A DNA stretch of 64,000 nucleotides, from positions 9,661,562 through 9,725,561 of the forward strand of contig JARUPZ010000020.1 in NCBI GenBank assembly GCA_031213475.1, read 5' to 3'. The notes beneath the pieces are model-generated. The model ran no database searches. It worked only from the letters and a program-made list of their open reading frames with translations, and was not told the origin of the DNA. The DNA comes from Nereocystis luetkeana. Its lineage: Eukaryota > Sar > Phaeophyceae > Laminariales > Laminariaceae. A program made the translations under genes and the position numbers. This document shows positions 42,501 through 54,500 of the stretch, piece by piece (within the stretch, counting starts at the first letter, position 1; each line of letters opens with the position of its first letter).

Positions 42501-45500
42501 GCGGTTACAACGAAACTTGACTGTTGAAATAAAACGCAACGGTTGGAATAACGTACCGGTTGAAACGAATCGTAGCGGTTGAATTGCAACGCATGTAGGG
42601 GTTGGAATGAAACATGAAAACGTAAACGTAACGGTTCAAGGGAAAACGTGGTGGTCGGGATCTAGCGTATCAGTTGAAACGAAGGCCGATGTATCACACT
42701 CAGCTTGCAAATTCCAAGGCTCTTCACCGGCCATGACTTAATCCGCGGGTCGTATTTAGGTGGCCTTTCAAATATCACGGATCGGGTCGGGTCAGGATGG
42801 TTTCAAGTTTTCACGGTTTTTGCCAGGTCACCCTGACCTGACCCGACCCGACGCGATCCGACCCGATCCGGCCCGACCCGACCCGACCCGACCCGACCCG
42901 ACCCGCGACGTTTGGCCTGACTCATGTACAACCCTGGAATTTTTTCGAATCGAACGTGATTCTCGAAAAGTCACTGCTGACATTTGTTTCGTGCTTTTAC
43001 AGTTTTTAACGAAACGTGACCGTTTGCACGAAACACTTGAACTGCCTCGGCTCTCGGCTCTCGGCTCTCGGCTCTCGTTGCATCGTCGTCACTCAGCATC
43101 TGTGCTGGAACAGCCCAAGAGCGACGGAGGTGGTCCTGAACGAATGCTCCCGGGGGCTTCACGAAGGCCAGATGCATACCTTCCACATGCACCTCAGGGT
43201 GCTGCTGGGGCTCGTCGGCGTGGAAGACCAGTGAGCAAAAGGGTGGCGCTTACTGTGTTGGGATTGGTGGGGGATAGACGAAGGCCAGATCGACACCGTC
43301 CATATGTGCACCTAGGGGCGTGGTGGTGGCGGGGTTGGGGTTTGTGTTGCGGTTGGAGTTGGGGCCGGAGTTGGTGTTGGCTGTGGTGTTGTTAGGGTTG
43401 GCGCTGGGACCGATGTTTTGGGTTGATATTGGAGTGGGGGCTGGCGTTGTTGTTGTTGTTGCTGTTGTTGCTGTTGTTGCTGTTGTTGTTTTTGTTGCTG
43501 CTGTTGTTGATATTGGTGGTGGTGTTGTTGCTGTTGTTGATATCGGTGGTGGTGTTGTTGCTGATGTCGGTGTTAGCGTTCAGCCGTCTCCTTGAAGCGT
43601 CAGCAAGAGTGTTGGTGTTGGTGCCAGTATTAGTGTCGACGTAGCGTAGCGCTGGCGTTTGTGCTAGCCCTGTTGGTGGGGTGCTGGTGTCGGCGTTGAT
43701 GTTGGCGTCGGGGAGATCGATGGGGCAGCAAGCGCAATGTAGGCGTTTTCGCTGTTCACCCATCTTCTACTGTACATGACACCTAAATTCAGCTCTATTT
43801 CGAAGTGATTCGTCCCCACCATGGGAGGGCAGCCCTTAAGGGCTTGAGACTACTGTAGGGAACCGACCAGCGCCCCGAAAAAGGGAATGGAGATTGTGTG
43901 CTTGAGTACGAGCCTTTCCATTTTTGTCGTCATTTTGACGTTCCCCGTGTCTGGTTTTATCGCAGGCACCAACCTCGACGAGTGCTGCAGGTTGTCGATC
44001 ACTTGATCAGGGCGGCGGAAATGAATTTGGAGTTCAACAGAGAGGTAAGGCGTGTGGCGTCTTTCGGGCTCGTTTTCGGTGTCGTTTTTTTTTTTTTTTT
44101 GCGGGACGGTTCGGTGTGCTGAAACCGAACCTGCTCCTCTCGGGGGTCAGGTCGGGTCAACGTGCCCAACTGGGCTAAATTGACACACGACACGAACGTG
44201 GAAGTGTGGTGAGCTTAAGCTTTATTTTTACCAATCCGCCGGAGGATAAAATAAAAAAAAATAAAAAAAAATAAAACCGAAACGAACAAGCGAGCGCAAC
44301 GACGAAGCGAACGGAATGCATCACGTTCCGCGCGGTTATTCACTTGGTATTTCCACAAACGCGATCACCCAAGCAATCCCAGTTGCTGCTGTCAAAGTAA
44401 GCTACGTACTATCAAATCTATCAAACTCAGCCAAATAATATGAATCATAACGCCGAATTCTCTCTATTATGACAACAATGTGCAGATTGTTGTCATATCG
44501 GTTCTCGATCCCTAGAAATATTTTTATGTTTGTGTCAATACGATGCCAGTTTTTTTTCGTTCATGATCCCGATCTCTACCATATCGTACAGACATAGAAG
44601 CCTTTTCTCGCTATCACGTCATAACATGGCATATCATATCATATAGTGTCACGTTTTATCGCATGATATCATACCTGGTATATTAATGGTATCGTATCAT
44701 ACATCATACAAGGAATCGTACAATACATCCTGCATATCTATCATGCTGTTTCCGTTCATGACGTGTACCGACCTCTTGCCCCTCCCCCTCAGTGTCTGGA
44801 AATACTGCGCGTTTTGGCGAGGGGCCTGCTGGGTGTGACGCCTGAAATTATCCCGCCCAGCTGCCTTCCCGGCCTGAGGGTGGCGCAGCTGGGGCAGACG
44901 GAGTCGTTGGTGACCAACTTCGTGCTCAACACGAAGCTATCCGCGGATGTGAGTGTTGCGGTGGAAACCCTCAATTTTTGAGCTTAAGCTTTATTTTTAC
45001 CAATCCGCCGGAGGATAAAAATAAAATAAAAACTCAATTTTTATGGAGAGGGGAGGGTAGGGGATGGGGGTGGGGTGTTGCTGGTGGTGGAGGTGGAGAC
45101 GAAGTCGTTGGTGACCAAATTTGTGCTTTGTCCGAAGCTTTCCGCGGATGTGAGTGGGACGGTGGAAGCCACCAGTTCTTGTTTGTGGTTGGGGGAGGGT
45201 GGAGTGATGGGACGGGGTGGAGTGGGGCGGTGGTACTGGTGGTACTGGTGGAGGGGTGCGGTGTGGGGAGAGGGGTAAGGGGAGAGGAGGGGAGTTTGGG
45301 GCAGACGGAGAACGGTATTGAAGTGGTGTGCTGTTGATGATGGTGTTGATAGCGACGGATGTGAGTGTTGCAATGGAAGTCCGCAGTTTTGGTAGGTGAG
45401 CGGGTGGCGTCGTCTGGTTGTTTCGAGCGGAGGGGGGGGGGGTGCGCGTGGGCGTGGGGTTGGCGAGGGAGGGCGGGGGTTGGGGTTTGTGGAGGAGGGT

Positions 45501-48500
45501 GGTCGTTGGTGGTGTTTCCATTGATCAACCCGTGCTGTTTCTCCTCCTTGCCCTCCTCCTCCTCTTAACATCCTCGTACCAGATTCGGCAAATGGCGGCG
45601 TTGTGTCTACAGCTGATCATCCCGGAGGTCTGGGTCTTGAACGGCTCTTTCGCGCCGCGCTGCTTCCCGTTACACAACCTCAAGTTGAACTTCGCCTCTC
45701 CTCCCCCCGCTGCACATACCAACGCGAGCACCAACTCCAACAACAACACCACTTCACAACGGAGTGGCCATGACTTGCTTCGGAAACAGGCGGAGGTGCG
45801 TTGGTGCATGTGTTTTTGTTTCGTGTGGTTGGTTGCTTGGTTATGGGAGAGACAAGGGAAGGGAGCGGGGGGGGGGGGGGGGCGTGTGCTCATGGCATGC
45901 ATGGCCGAAGTCGTATGACCATAGACCCTCGTGTCCTCACAATGCCGGGACGGATCGCGTAGGGTTTTCACCGAACAGGTAGACTTTGCTTGCACCATGT
46001 GCAAAGCGCGGTGAGGTGTTGGGTGAGGTCGGTCGCGGTGGGCTGCATTTTTCCTACCAAGAACCGCTTGTGAGGCGGGCTTTCTTGCAAGTAGGTGACA
46101 GCAGCATCGGAGGCGTTCTACGATAGAGGTTCACCCCAATTTTTCTGAGGCTCCTCGCTTAAGGAGCTCCATGCCTCACCCGAAAACTGACTTCAGCGAA
46201 AATCGCATCGCATCGCGGCGAATAATTCCACGGCCCGAGTCTACAAAACGTTTTTTTCGAAATCAAGACTGGCATTCCGACGATTTCGGGTCAAGGAACC
46301 CCGTCTTTCAGAAACAAAATAGCGGGAATGGGCTACCTCTATCGTAGAACGGGTCATCATCGACTTCATTCGTCTGTTTTCAAAGGGGGCGGGGTGTGGG
46401 TCGATGGCATGTCTTCGAAAGGTTCGAGGAGTGGTCGCAGTGTTTGCCGCAACGTGCCAGCCCGTGTCTCCGTCTGGCTTGTTTCAGTGTACCGCTTAGG
46501 AAGGGAAATATCAAGACTAAACGGTACTTGCGGTTTCGTCCGCAGCGATATGTTTTGGAGTCCTTTCCGTACCTTTGTCACCCTGTGTTCATGTTTATAC
46601 ATAAACGATCCCTGCATTTTTTTTGGGACGCTAGGTATGGGTTCGACTAGCTCTTACAGACTTTTGCCTGTATCTCCCTCTCTTTCGTGTTGCTTCGTCC
46701 GTGCAGCAGATACCTGCCCTTCCTGAGTACGTATGTTTTCCGTCTAGTAATAGCAGCCTTTCTGAATTCCTTACGTCGTTGGTATTCTGTTTTTTTCTTT
46801 TTTTTTCTTTTTTTCATTTTTTCATTTCAGATTTTTGTTTTTTCTATTTATTGTCCTTTAGCTCTATTTTTCCGGTCTTGCTTGTGTTGTTGTGTTCTCG
46901 TACCCGGTACGCTGACGCTTCACTTGCTTGACACTTGAATTTGCGATTTAGTTTTTATTCCTGTCTCACAGTCTGTGACCACAGAATCAGTATCTCTCTA
47001 GGATAGGGAATCAGGACGGACACTGGGTGTACTGATGAAGCTGGTAGAAAGGACGATTTAATGTGAAGACAACAACAGCAGTGGGAATGCTGATTCCTCT
47101 GCGCGATGAATATGAAGGTATGCATACCGGGGGCAGAAGGGACGATACCCTTCAACGCGGCTTGTTTTGGTGTCCTGAAGACCGTTGAGGGCAGTAGTAC
47201 CTCAAGCGGATTTAGCTGGGAAATAAATAAGAGTTCATGTTTCCTTCCAGCATGTTGAACGCAATGCTCACACCTCGGAGAGACAGATCATGATCTTGAT
47301 CATCTACAGATAGATTATCTAGTTCCTTCACCTGCCGCTGTGAGAGATTGTGTAGGATCTGTATAGTACAGATCCCACCCAGGAAACATGTGCTACAGTA
47401 GACCCTGCAGATCATACGGGCCCCACCCGGCAAAATGAGCTAGATCATACATGAAATATCGGGAATAGATTACCTATATCTTCCCTGAACTATCTTGATC
47501 ATTAGACCTTGTGGGAGTCGGTGATCCGTCCGAGGTGTGTAAAGTTTCATCCCAGAAAGCTCGTCCCTTTCTTGTCGACAAGGACTACAGTATTAATATT
47601 GTCTGTAGACTATGTCGACGTATGTGCTTACCGTGTTACTATAACACGCAAGACAATACCCCGCCCCCCCCCCCCCCCCCCCCTCCTGGGATAGCGTTTC
47701 AAAGAAGATGTCCTTGAAAGAATACCCCGGAGATGGTGGCTTTGAAAAAATCTCGTCGATTTTTTTCCGTAGACGCGTCGCTCGGCGTTCACGCTCTCCC
47801 CGTTGTTAGGAAAACCAGCTACAGTCTACAGTCTACAGTCTCAGTGACATTCTTCCCAGGGAGTGTATGTATTGTCTTGCGTCGTTTTCGGTGCATACGG
47901 CGCGTTCTACGATAGAGGTACCTGTGGCACATTTCCGCTAAAATGATTTCTGAAAGACGGGGCTCCTTCTGCCAAAATCGTCTGAATGCCAATACGAACT
48001 GCTTCCAAAAATGACGTTTTTTGTATTCTTGGGCCATGGGATTATTCATCGGGAGGCAATTTGATTTTTTGCTGAAGTCAGTTTTAGGGTGAGGTATGGA
48101 GAGCTCCCCAAGTGAGGAAGGATTAGGGTTAGAATGTTCGGGGTGAACTTGTATCGTAGAGCGCCTCAATCACGAAAACAGCTTGAGTAGCAACGTATCG
48201 CCTGAGTTGGGCAGAGAGAGAGTGAGGGGGTCTTCTTCGGTTTTCCTTTGAACAAAAAATTAACCCTCTCGACCCCCCCCCAAAAAAAAAATGAAGAATA
48301 AAAAATATTTTTTCATCCCCTATTTTACGTTTTGTTCGCCTCCCCTAAAAACTAATGTATTGGTTGTAGGCTACTCCTTGTAGAGATCTCGTCTACTGCA
48401 TCATACAGTAGCGTATAATGTGAGGGTGCTTGAGTTGGCAGAGACTAATGACACCTTCCTCGGCTTGGTTGATTTTTGTTCTTGTTTTTTTTTGTGTTGC

Positions 48501-51500
48501 AAGTATAGGATATAGATTATGCAATGTAGATCATGTAGATAGATAGGTAGATAGATAGATAGATAGATATGTAGATATATCGATAGCTATATCGTAATTT
48601 GTCCGATGTGCGAACGGGTTTGCTTTGGAGTGGGCAAAGGCTAATGGTGCCTACCTCGACTTCTCTGTTATTTCTGTGTCTTCCTTTTTTTCTGTATTTT
48701 TCGTCTCTTCTCGATTTATTCTAGAATTACATGTTTTCTTTTTCGTGTTTTTTTTTTGTGACTCGTATTGCAAGGATGCGGCGGAGACGCAAGCGGTAGC
48801 CGCGGCATTCACGGACAGGGAAGACGCGATGCGAGTGGACGGAGAAAGCAGCGCCGGCAGCAGCGATGAGGTGAGCTACTGCTGAACACCGGGTATATTT
48901 TAGCTGCCAAGCATGTATTACATTTTGATGACTGGCCGCCATGATTGTTTGACGCGGTGCGCGAAATGAAGTCGTACGATATTGCTCGCGCTGCTCCGCG
49001 CTCACACTGCAGTAGAAAAACGACCACCGAAGGGGGAAAAAACTCGCAAGCTGGCCGCACTTTGCAGTTTTACTCTATCTCAAGTAAGGTTTGTGGAGTG
49101 TGTACTCGTGTACTCGATATACTGTAGATATGTTTATGTAACGGTGCGGAGGATTACCTAGAGAGCAAAACGCATGTCATCACCCGTGCCTACCAAGCGC
49201 TCCTCGAACGACACGTACGACAGTAGTACTATATATATGTACCTGGTATACATACCCTTGGAGTCCTGCCATCATGAAGGCCCATCCATGAAGCCATCCC
49301 GGCCCAGCCCACCCACCGGAGACAGTGCGCACCAAAGGTGCACGAGAGTATAGTCATGCGTACGGAGTGAATGTCAACTATAAATACTCCGACGTATTCG
49401 AGACGGAGTGGTTGGCAAGATCGGACATTTTTTTTCGGGCCATTTGCACCTGGCCCCTGGGCCTGAAAGGGCTTATAACCCCCAGAGGCTGCGGCAATTC
49501 CGTTCAACTCTTCTATCCCGCAATGTTTTCGTTCAACTCTGCATACAGGTTTGTATTTATACGGGATCACTCGAACCTGCGTACAGTTTTAACTTGCCCC
49601 GTTGGGGGCCCACGGATACATACCGACATTTGTTCTTCTTTTTTTCCTGCTTGGATTTTCCCGGAAATTTCTCGGTGGGAAAAATTGGCAGGTCCAGATC
49701 GTTGGTGTGGTTCCAGGAGTTCCCCCGAAAGTTGGAAGGATTGGTGACGTTACCCCCATCGAGGCTGGGTCGGGGCCGGAGTGCGTCGCGAGGCCGCAGC
49801 AGCCTGGGCCCCATCAGCATCGGCAGCAGCAGCAGCAGCAGCAGCAGCAGGCCAACGCAGAGAGCAGTGGCATTCGAGGCAAAGGTAGGTCATCTAGGGA
49901 TGGTGATCCTTGTGTGCCTTCGTGATCCACCACCGCCGCTCTACGCTCTCACTTCGTTGCAATTGTGTTTGTTTCCGTTTCCCGTCCCTTTGTGTATCTA
50001 TGCTCTCGAGCTCAGCTCGCAGGCGCTTTTGCTTTTCCCGCTCATTATGACCTTCTGAAAATTCCGTGGTCGAAGGTGTGTACCGCTGTCCATTCTATCC
50101 CTCCACCCCAGCTCCATGCATGGCCGTGGGCGGAGGGGGGTTGACATTCCCGCTGCTCGTCGATTTTTTAGGAAATGTCGTAAAGGTAGAAGATTATTAG
50201 AGATCGGGAGCCTTTTCTAGAATAATCCGTTGTTTATTGTTGTAGAGAGAGTCAGGCGTTTGGTTGTTATGCTTTGGACTTGATTGACAATTGACCTTGT
50301 TCATGGTAGCCATTGGTCGGTTGATCGCGTAGGTGGGACTACCAAGTGGATGCAGCGCGGGACGGGGCTGGTAGACGGCTGCAAAGCATACGTGTTGTTG
50401 CGTTGGGGCCCGCATGCTCTTGGCGGGACGTCCCGCTTTTCGCAGAAACCAGAGATGCATGCAACGACTTTCAGGCGACGAATCAAGAAACCAATTAGTT
50501 AGACGTGTTGCCGTGGAAACACGTTGTTTCAAAGTTTTGTTTTTAAACATGGTGTCTACAAAAAACAGCTGAAGATATTCTCCTACCGCCGCTATCACGT
50601 TTTTTTTTTTTTTTTCTTTGTTTGTTCACACGGCTGCAGGCGGCGCAATTTGTTATTTCTCGTTGTGAAATGTCAACACGTTGATGAAAAACCAGCTCGT
50701 GCGGCGGTAGACCGTCGATCTTGAAATAGACTCAGCCCACGGCCAACCCGCTTGGTGTCGGACAAGGACAACGAATCTAGATGACGGCCTCGAACATATC
50801 AGGTGGATCCATGGTCTAGGGGGCGAGAGCTTGTTCGCGGCGTCCTACGCTCTTTCCCAAACCTAAAAAAAAAAGTAGTTTTTGCCATCCGAGAGGGATC
50901 GAGTTTTTTTTGTCATTTTTTTTCTGCACACCAGCGGCCAATTGTTGTTGTTCCATCATGCGCCTGGCCAGTGCCCTCCACTTATCACCGGCCATTGTGT
51001 GAAGACGGTGACCCTAGGGTGTGCCGGAACCCCAAAGTAGCGCGCCCCGTTCAGTTCATGACGTACTAATAGTCGTTTATTTTGTCGATCGACATCTGTC
51101 GAGAATTCGGAATCTCACCGCTTCGAACCAAACATTTGGCTGAGTTTTTCTCTCTCAAGTCGATATGTGCCCAACGTTTACCCCATAATTGTTTTTTCTC
51201 GTTTTTTCCCACATATAGTTTGTAAGTTTTGTTGTGCGAAAAGCGTGCTCATAGCACGCGGGACTGAAATATTCATTCGGGTATCTTCGAAATTCAAAGT
51301 TTTAGTGGGAACATTGCATTCCCCTTGTCGTCGGTATTACGTGCCGTATAAAAAACGATCAATCCGGACATCCGATCAATCAAGCAATCAGCAAGCCAAT
51401 CAACCAAGCAAGCAATCAAGCAGTCAAGGTACCAACCCACCAGTTGACCAATCTCGACTATACCCATCAAATGAACGAACCAATGAACCTATCAACCCAA

Positions 51501-54500
51501 CCTACAATAGCAATCTAGTTACCGGTCAATGAACCAATCAATCAATGATGCTAGTAAAACAACCAAACCAAACAAGCATACCAATCCAACCAACCCACCC
51601 AACCAACCAATCGAGCACACCAATCAGATCAACCAACCAATCAACGAATCAATCAGCCAACCATCCGGTCAATCAGTCGAGCATCTCAGTCAGTTCTATC
51701 TGGTATCGACCGACCACCAAATCGACCATTCCAATAAAACAACCAACCAATCCACCAATCAATCGACGAATGGATCGATCAATCAATCCACCCGTCAATT
51801 GACGAATCAGATTAGCCAATCAACCAACCAACCAGTCGCCCCAAAGAGTCAATCAACCAACCAATCAACCCACCAACCCCAATCGATCGCCGAAAAGCAG
51901 GGGTGGCTGAACCGGAGAAAGAGACCCAAATCGAGGGCCTGTCCAAGGCGTCCATCGAGCGTGCCGATTGGTTGCTTCACCAGCTGATGCTCGAAGTCCC
52001 GAGAGTGGTGGAGGTCATTGAGGTCACCACCGCAGCCGCAGAAGAGGTGACAAGACCCCCGCGAAAACTCGAAAAAAAAAACGTGCAGAGATTGGGATAC
52101 GGTAGACCGCTGCTACGACTACGGTGGCACCTACTTTTGCCCTCTGAGGCTCCTCGCCTGCGGGGGTCTTTACCGCGCCCAAAACTGACCTTTGGAACAT
52201 CTGAGTTAATATTGACCCTTTTAGAACTGCAGTCTCGTTCTGGGGACAATTGACAGATTACTTGGAATTTGAGTGGTTTGTCCCCAAAGCGGGACTGGAG
52301 TTCTACTAAAAGGGTTAATTATCCCGGTGGACAAATCCGTGACCTCCGTAGGTGTTATTACTACAGTAGCGAAAATGATTGTGTGTAACACAAGTTCGGT
52401 ACTTGATACCAGATAGTTTCGAAAAGTGAAGGAGAAGGTCCGTCAAGTCATAAAAATCTTCGGCCAAGATGTGCTGTAAATATATCCCGGTTGTGTCACG
52501 TTTCGGTAGCTCTCGCTAGGAACTCGCGCCTGTTTTTTTTTTTTTTTTTTTTTTTTCTGGAACTTTCGCGAACTGAGGTATGCGCTGGTGGAAGGCATAG
52601 CGCACGCATACTTCGTACCTGGTAGGTCACTTTGTTGTCACTTTGTGCATGCCAGCTTTCACACAAATAGCAGGGCTTGCCTGCCCGCGCCGTCCCAGGC
52701 CCAGGGCTTCCTGGTGCTATGCACCAGGTCATGGCTCACGACCACGTGATGAACGACATGCTGCCTGCACTCTTCTCTGCAGTCCTGGCCCATTTTACCG
52801 AAGATTGCGGGCCTGCCACAAGTTTTATCTCCTACTATGTAGATTCGTAAATGTCTTATCTCCCAATATGTAGATTCGCAATGCCGTATCTCCCACTAAG
52901 TAGATTCGTGTGGGAATATCCCCTTAAGACTACGCACGCTCGCCACAAGAGCGTGCCCATCGCATTATATTCAAATATTATCGAATAGCAGGATACTCCG
53001 GCGAGCAGTTGGACTTTTCGACGAAAAACGGACTTTCAAAACTCGAGTCAGAATCGAAAAGCAGTCAAAACTGGGTGAGACTCCGTTGCAATTCTAAATT
53101 CAAGGTAGTAAGCCCGCCCACACCAACTTCAAGATGAAACACTTTGACCAAAAGTGTAGTCGTTGCGACATCTATGTACTTTTGTTTCCTCTTGAAAATG
53201 CTGTGGTCGGAAATTTATCTTGGAGCTATAGTGGGAACATTTTGCTCAGTTCGCGACTGCCTTTCGATTCTGGATTGGGGTTTGGAAATCATGTTTTTAC
53301 TTTGTTCCGACTTTTTTCCGACTTTTTTCCGGCTTTTTTTTATTTTTATCTCGACGTTAGGAACGTGTGATTTTTCATCTTGAACTTGATGTTTTTTTCA
53401 TCTTGTACGTGCACTAGTGTTTTTTTTCTTATATCGCATGCAGTTTCGCACATGTATTTTCTCCTGAAATGATCAGGTGGAGTATCTTGTTTCTCGTTTG
53501 TCGGTTTTATTGAGGCGAAACGACAGGGAGGATCGCGTATTTCAGCTGGGTTCTGCGCATGGTTTCGCATGGGTAGCCCTTGATCGTACTATACTGTAGT
53601 AACGTGCAGTGTGCTATTAATAGTGCCGGTTGCCGGTATAGTGCCGGTATTGTTGGCCGGCGCATACCATACCGGCACTATAGGGGAACCATTTCTGTAT
53701 ATGTACCAGGTACTTTATATCGTAGATTTTCGGTCGGACGGCGCAGATCCCCGGCTTCATCCCGCTCAAAGGTAAGGCAAGAAGCAAGCCATGCCCTATA
53801 TCGTAGGCGGTTGTGTAAGTTAGCAACCCATCGTGATAGGTTAACGCCGCTATGATGGAAACCCCATTGAAACGCCTTCAGAACTGCACTCACGGTTTCG
53901 GGCACAAACCACCTGGAGTTAGCGTGGGATCAGTTTTGCACTACAGTAGTGGAAGGGTTGAATCGAAACCCTCCCCGTTTTTGCGCAATTGCTTCTTGTA
54001 GAGACCCCACGGTGAATGTAAACCCTCTCTATGAAGCCCCCGCTGTGAAACCGTTTACGCGCCGCCTCTATATATGGAAACCTCCTTAAATCGAAACCCT
54101 GTTCCTTTTGCCCAGCGTCTGTTGTGATGAAACTCCCTTCAGGGGCCGCTGATGAACTGCTTAATGCGTTCAAACACCTTAATCTAACACCGACCAGGTA
54201 TATTAGTAAAACCCTATACCAGGATATATAGAAACCTTTACTTAGGAATATACCGGGTATATAATTCAGTAAACTTGTGAAATATCTACTTTAGTAAAAC
54301 CCTCTGATGAAACGCCTGCTTTTCTGACAGAAACCCTTTGAATTCGATCACTGTCCAGGTTAACGACAGGACGGCCCAGCCGCACTTCACTGACCTGTTG
54401 CAGGTGATGACAAATTGTCTCACCGGGAGCGGCACCGAAAAAGAAGACCTCGCGAGGAACCTTCCGAGTTTTTTCGACAGCTTGTTCAAGCTCGACAGGT

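Noticed and set aside
51545-51987. NQST-rich open frames
   Set aside because: Translation of the CCAATC minisatellite. Only the last part, in another frame, is exon 33.
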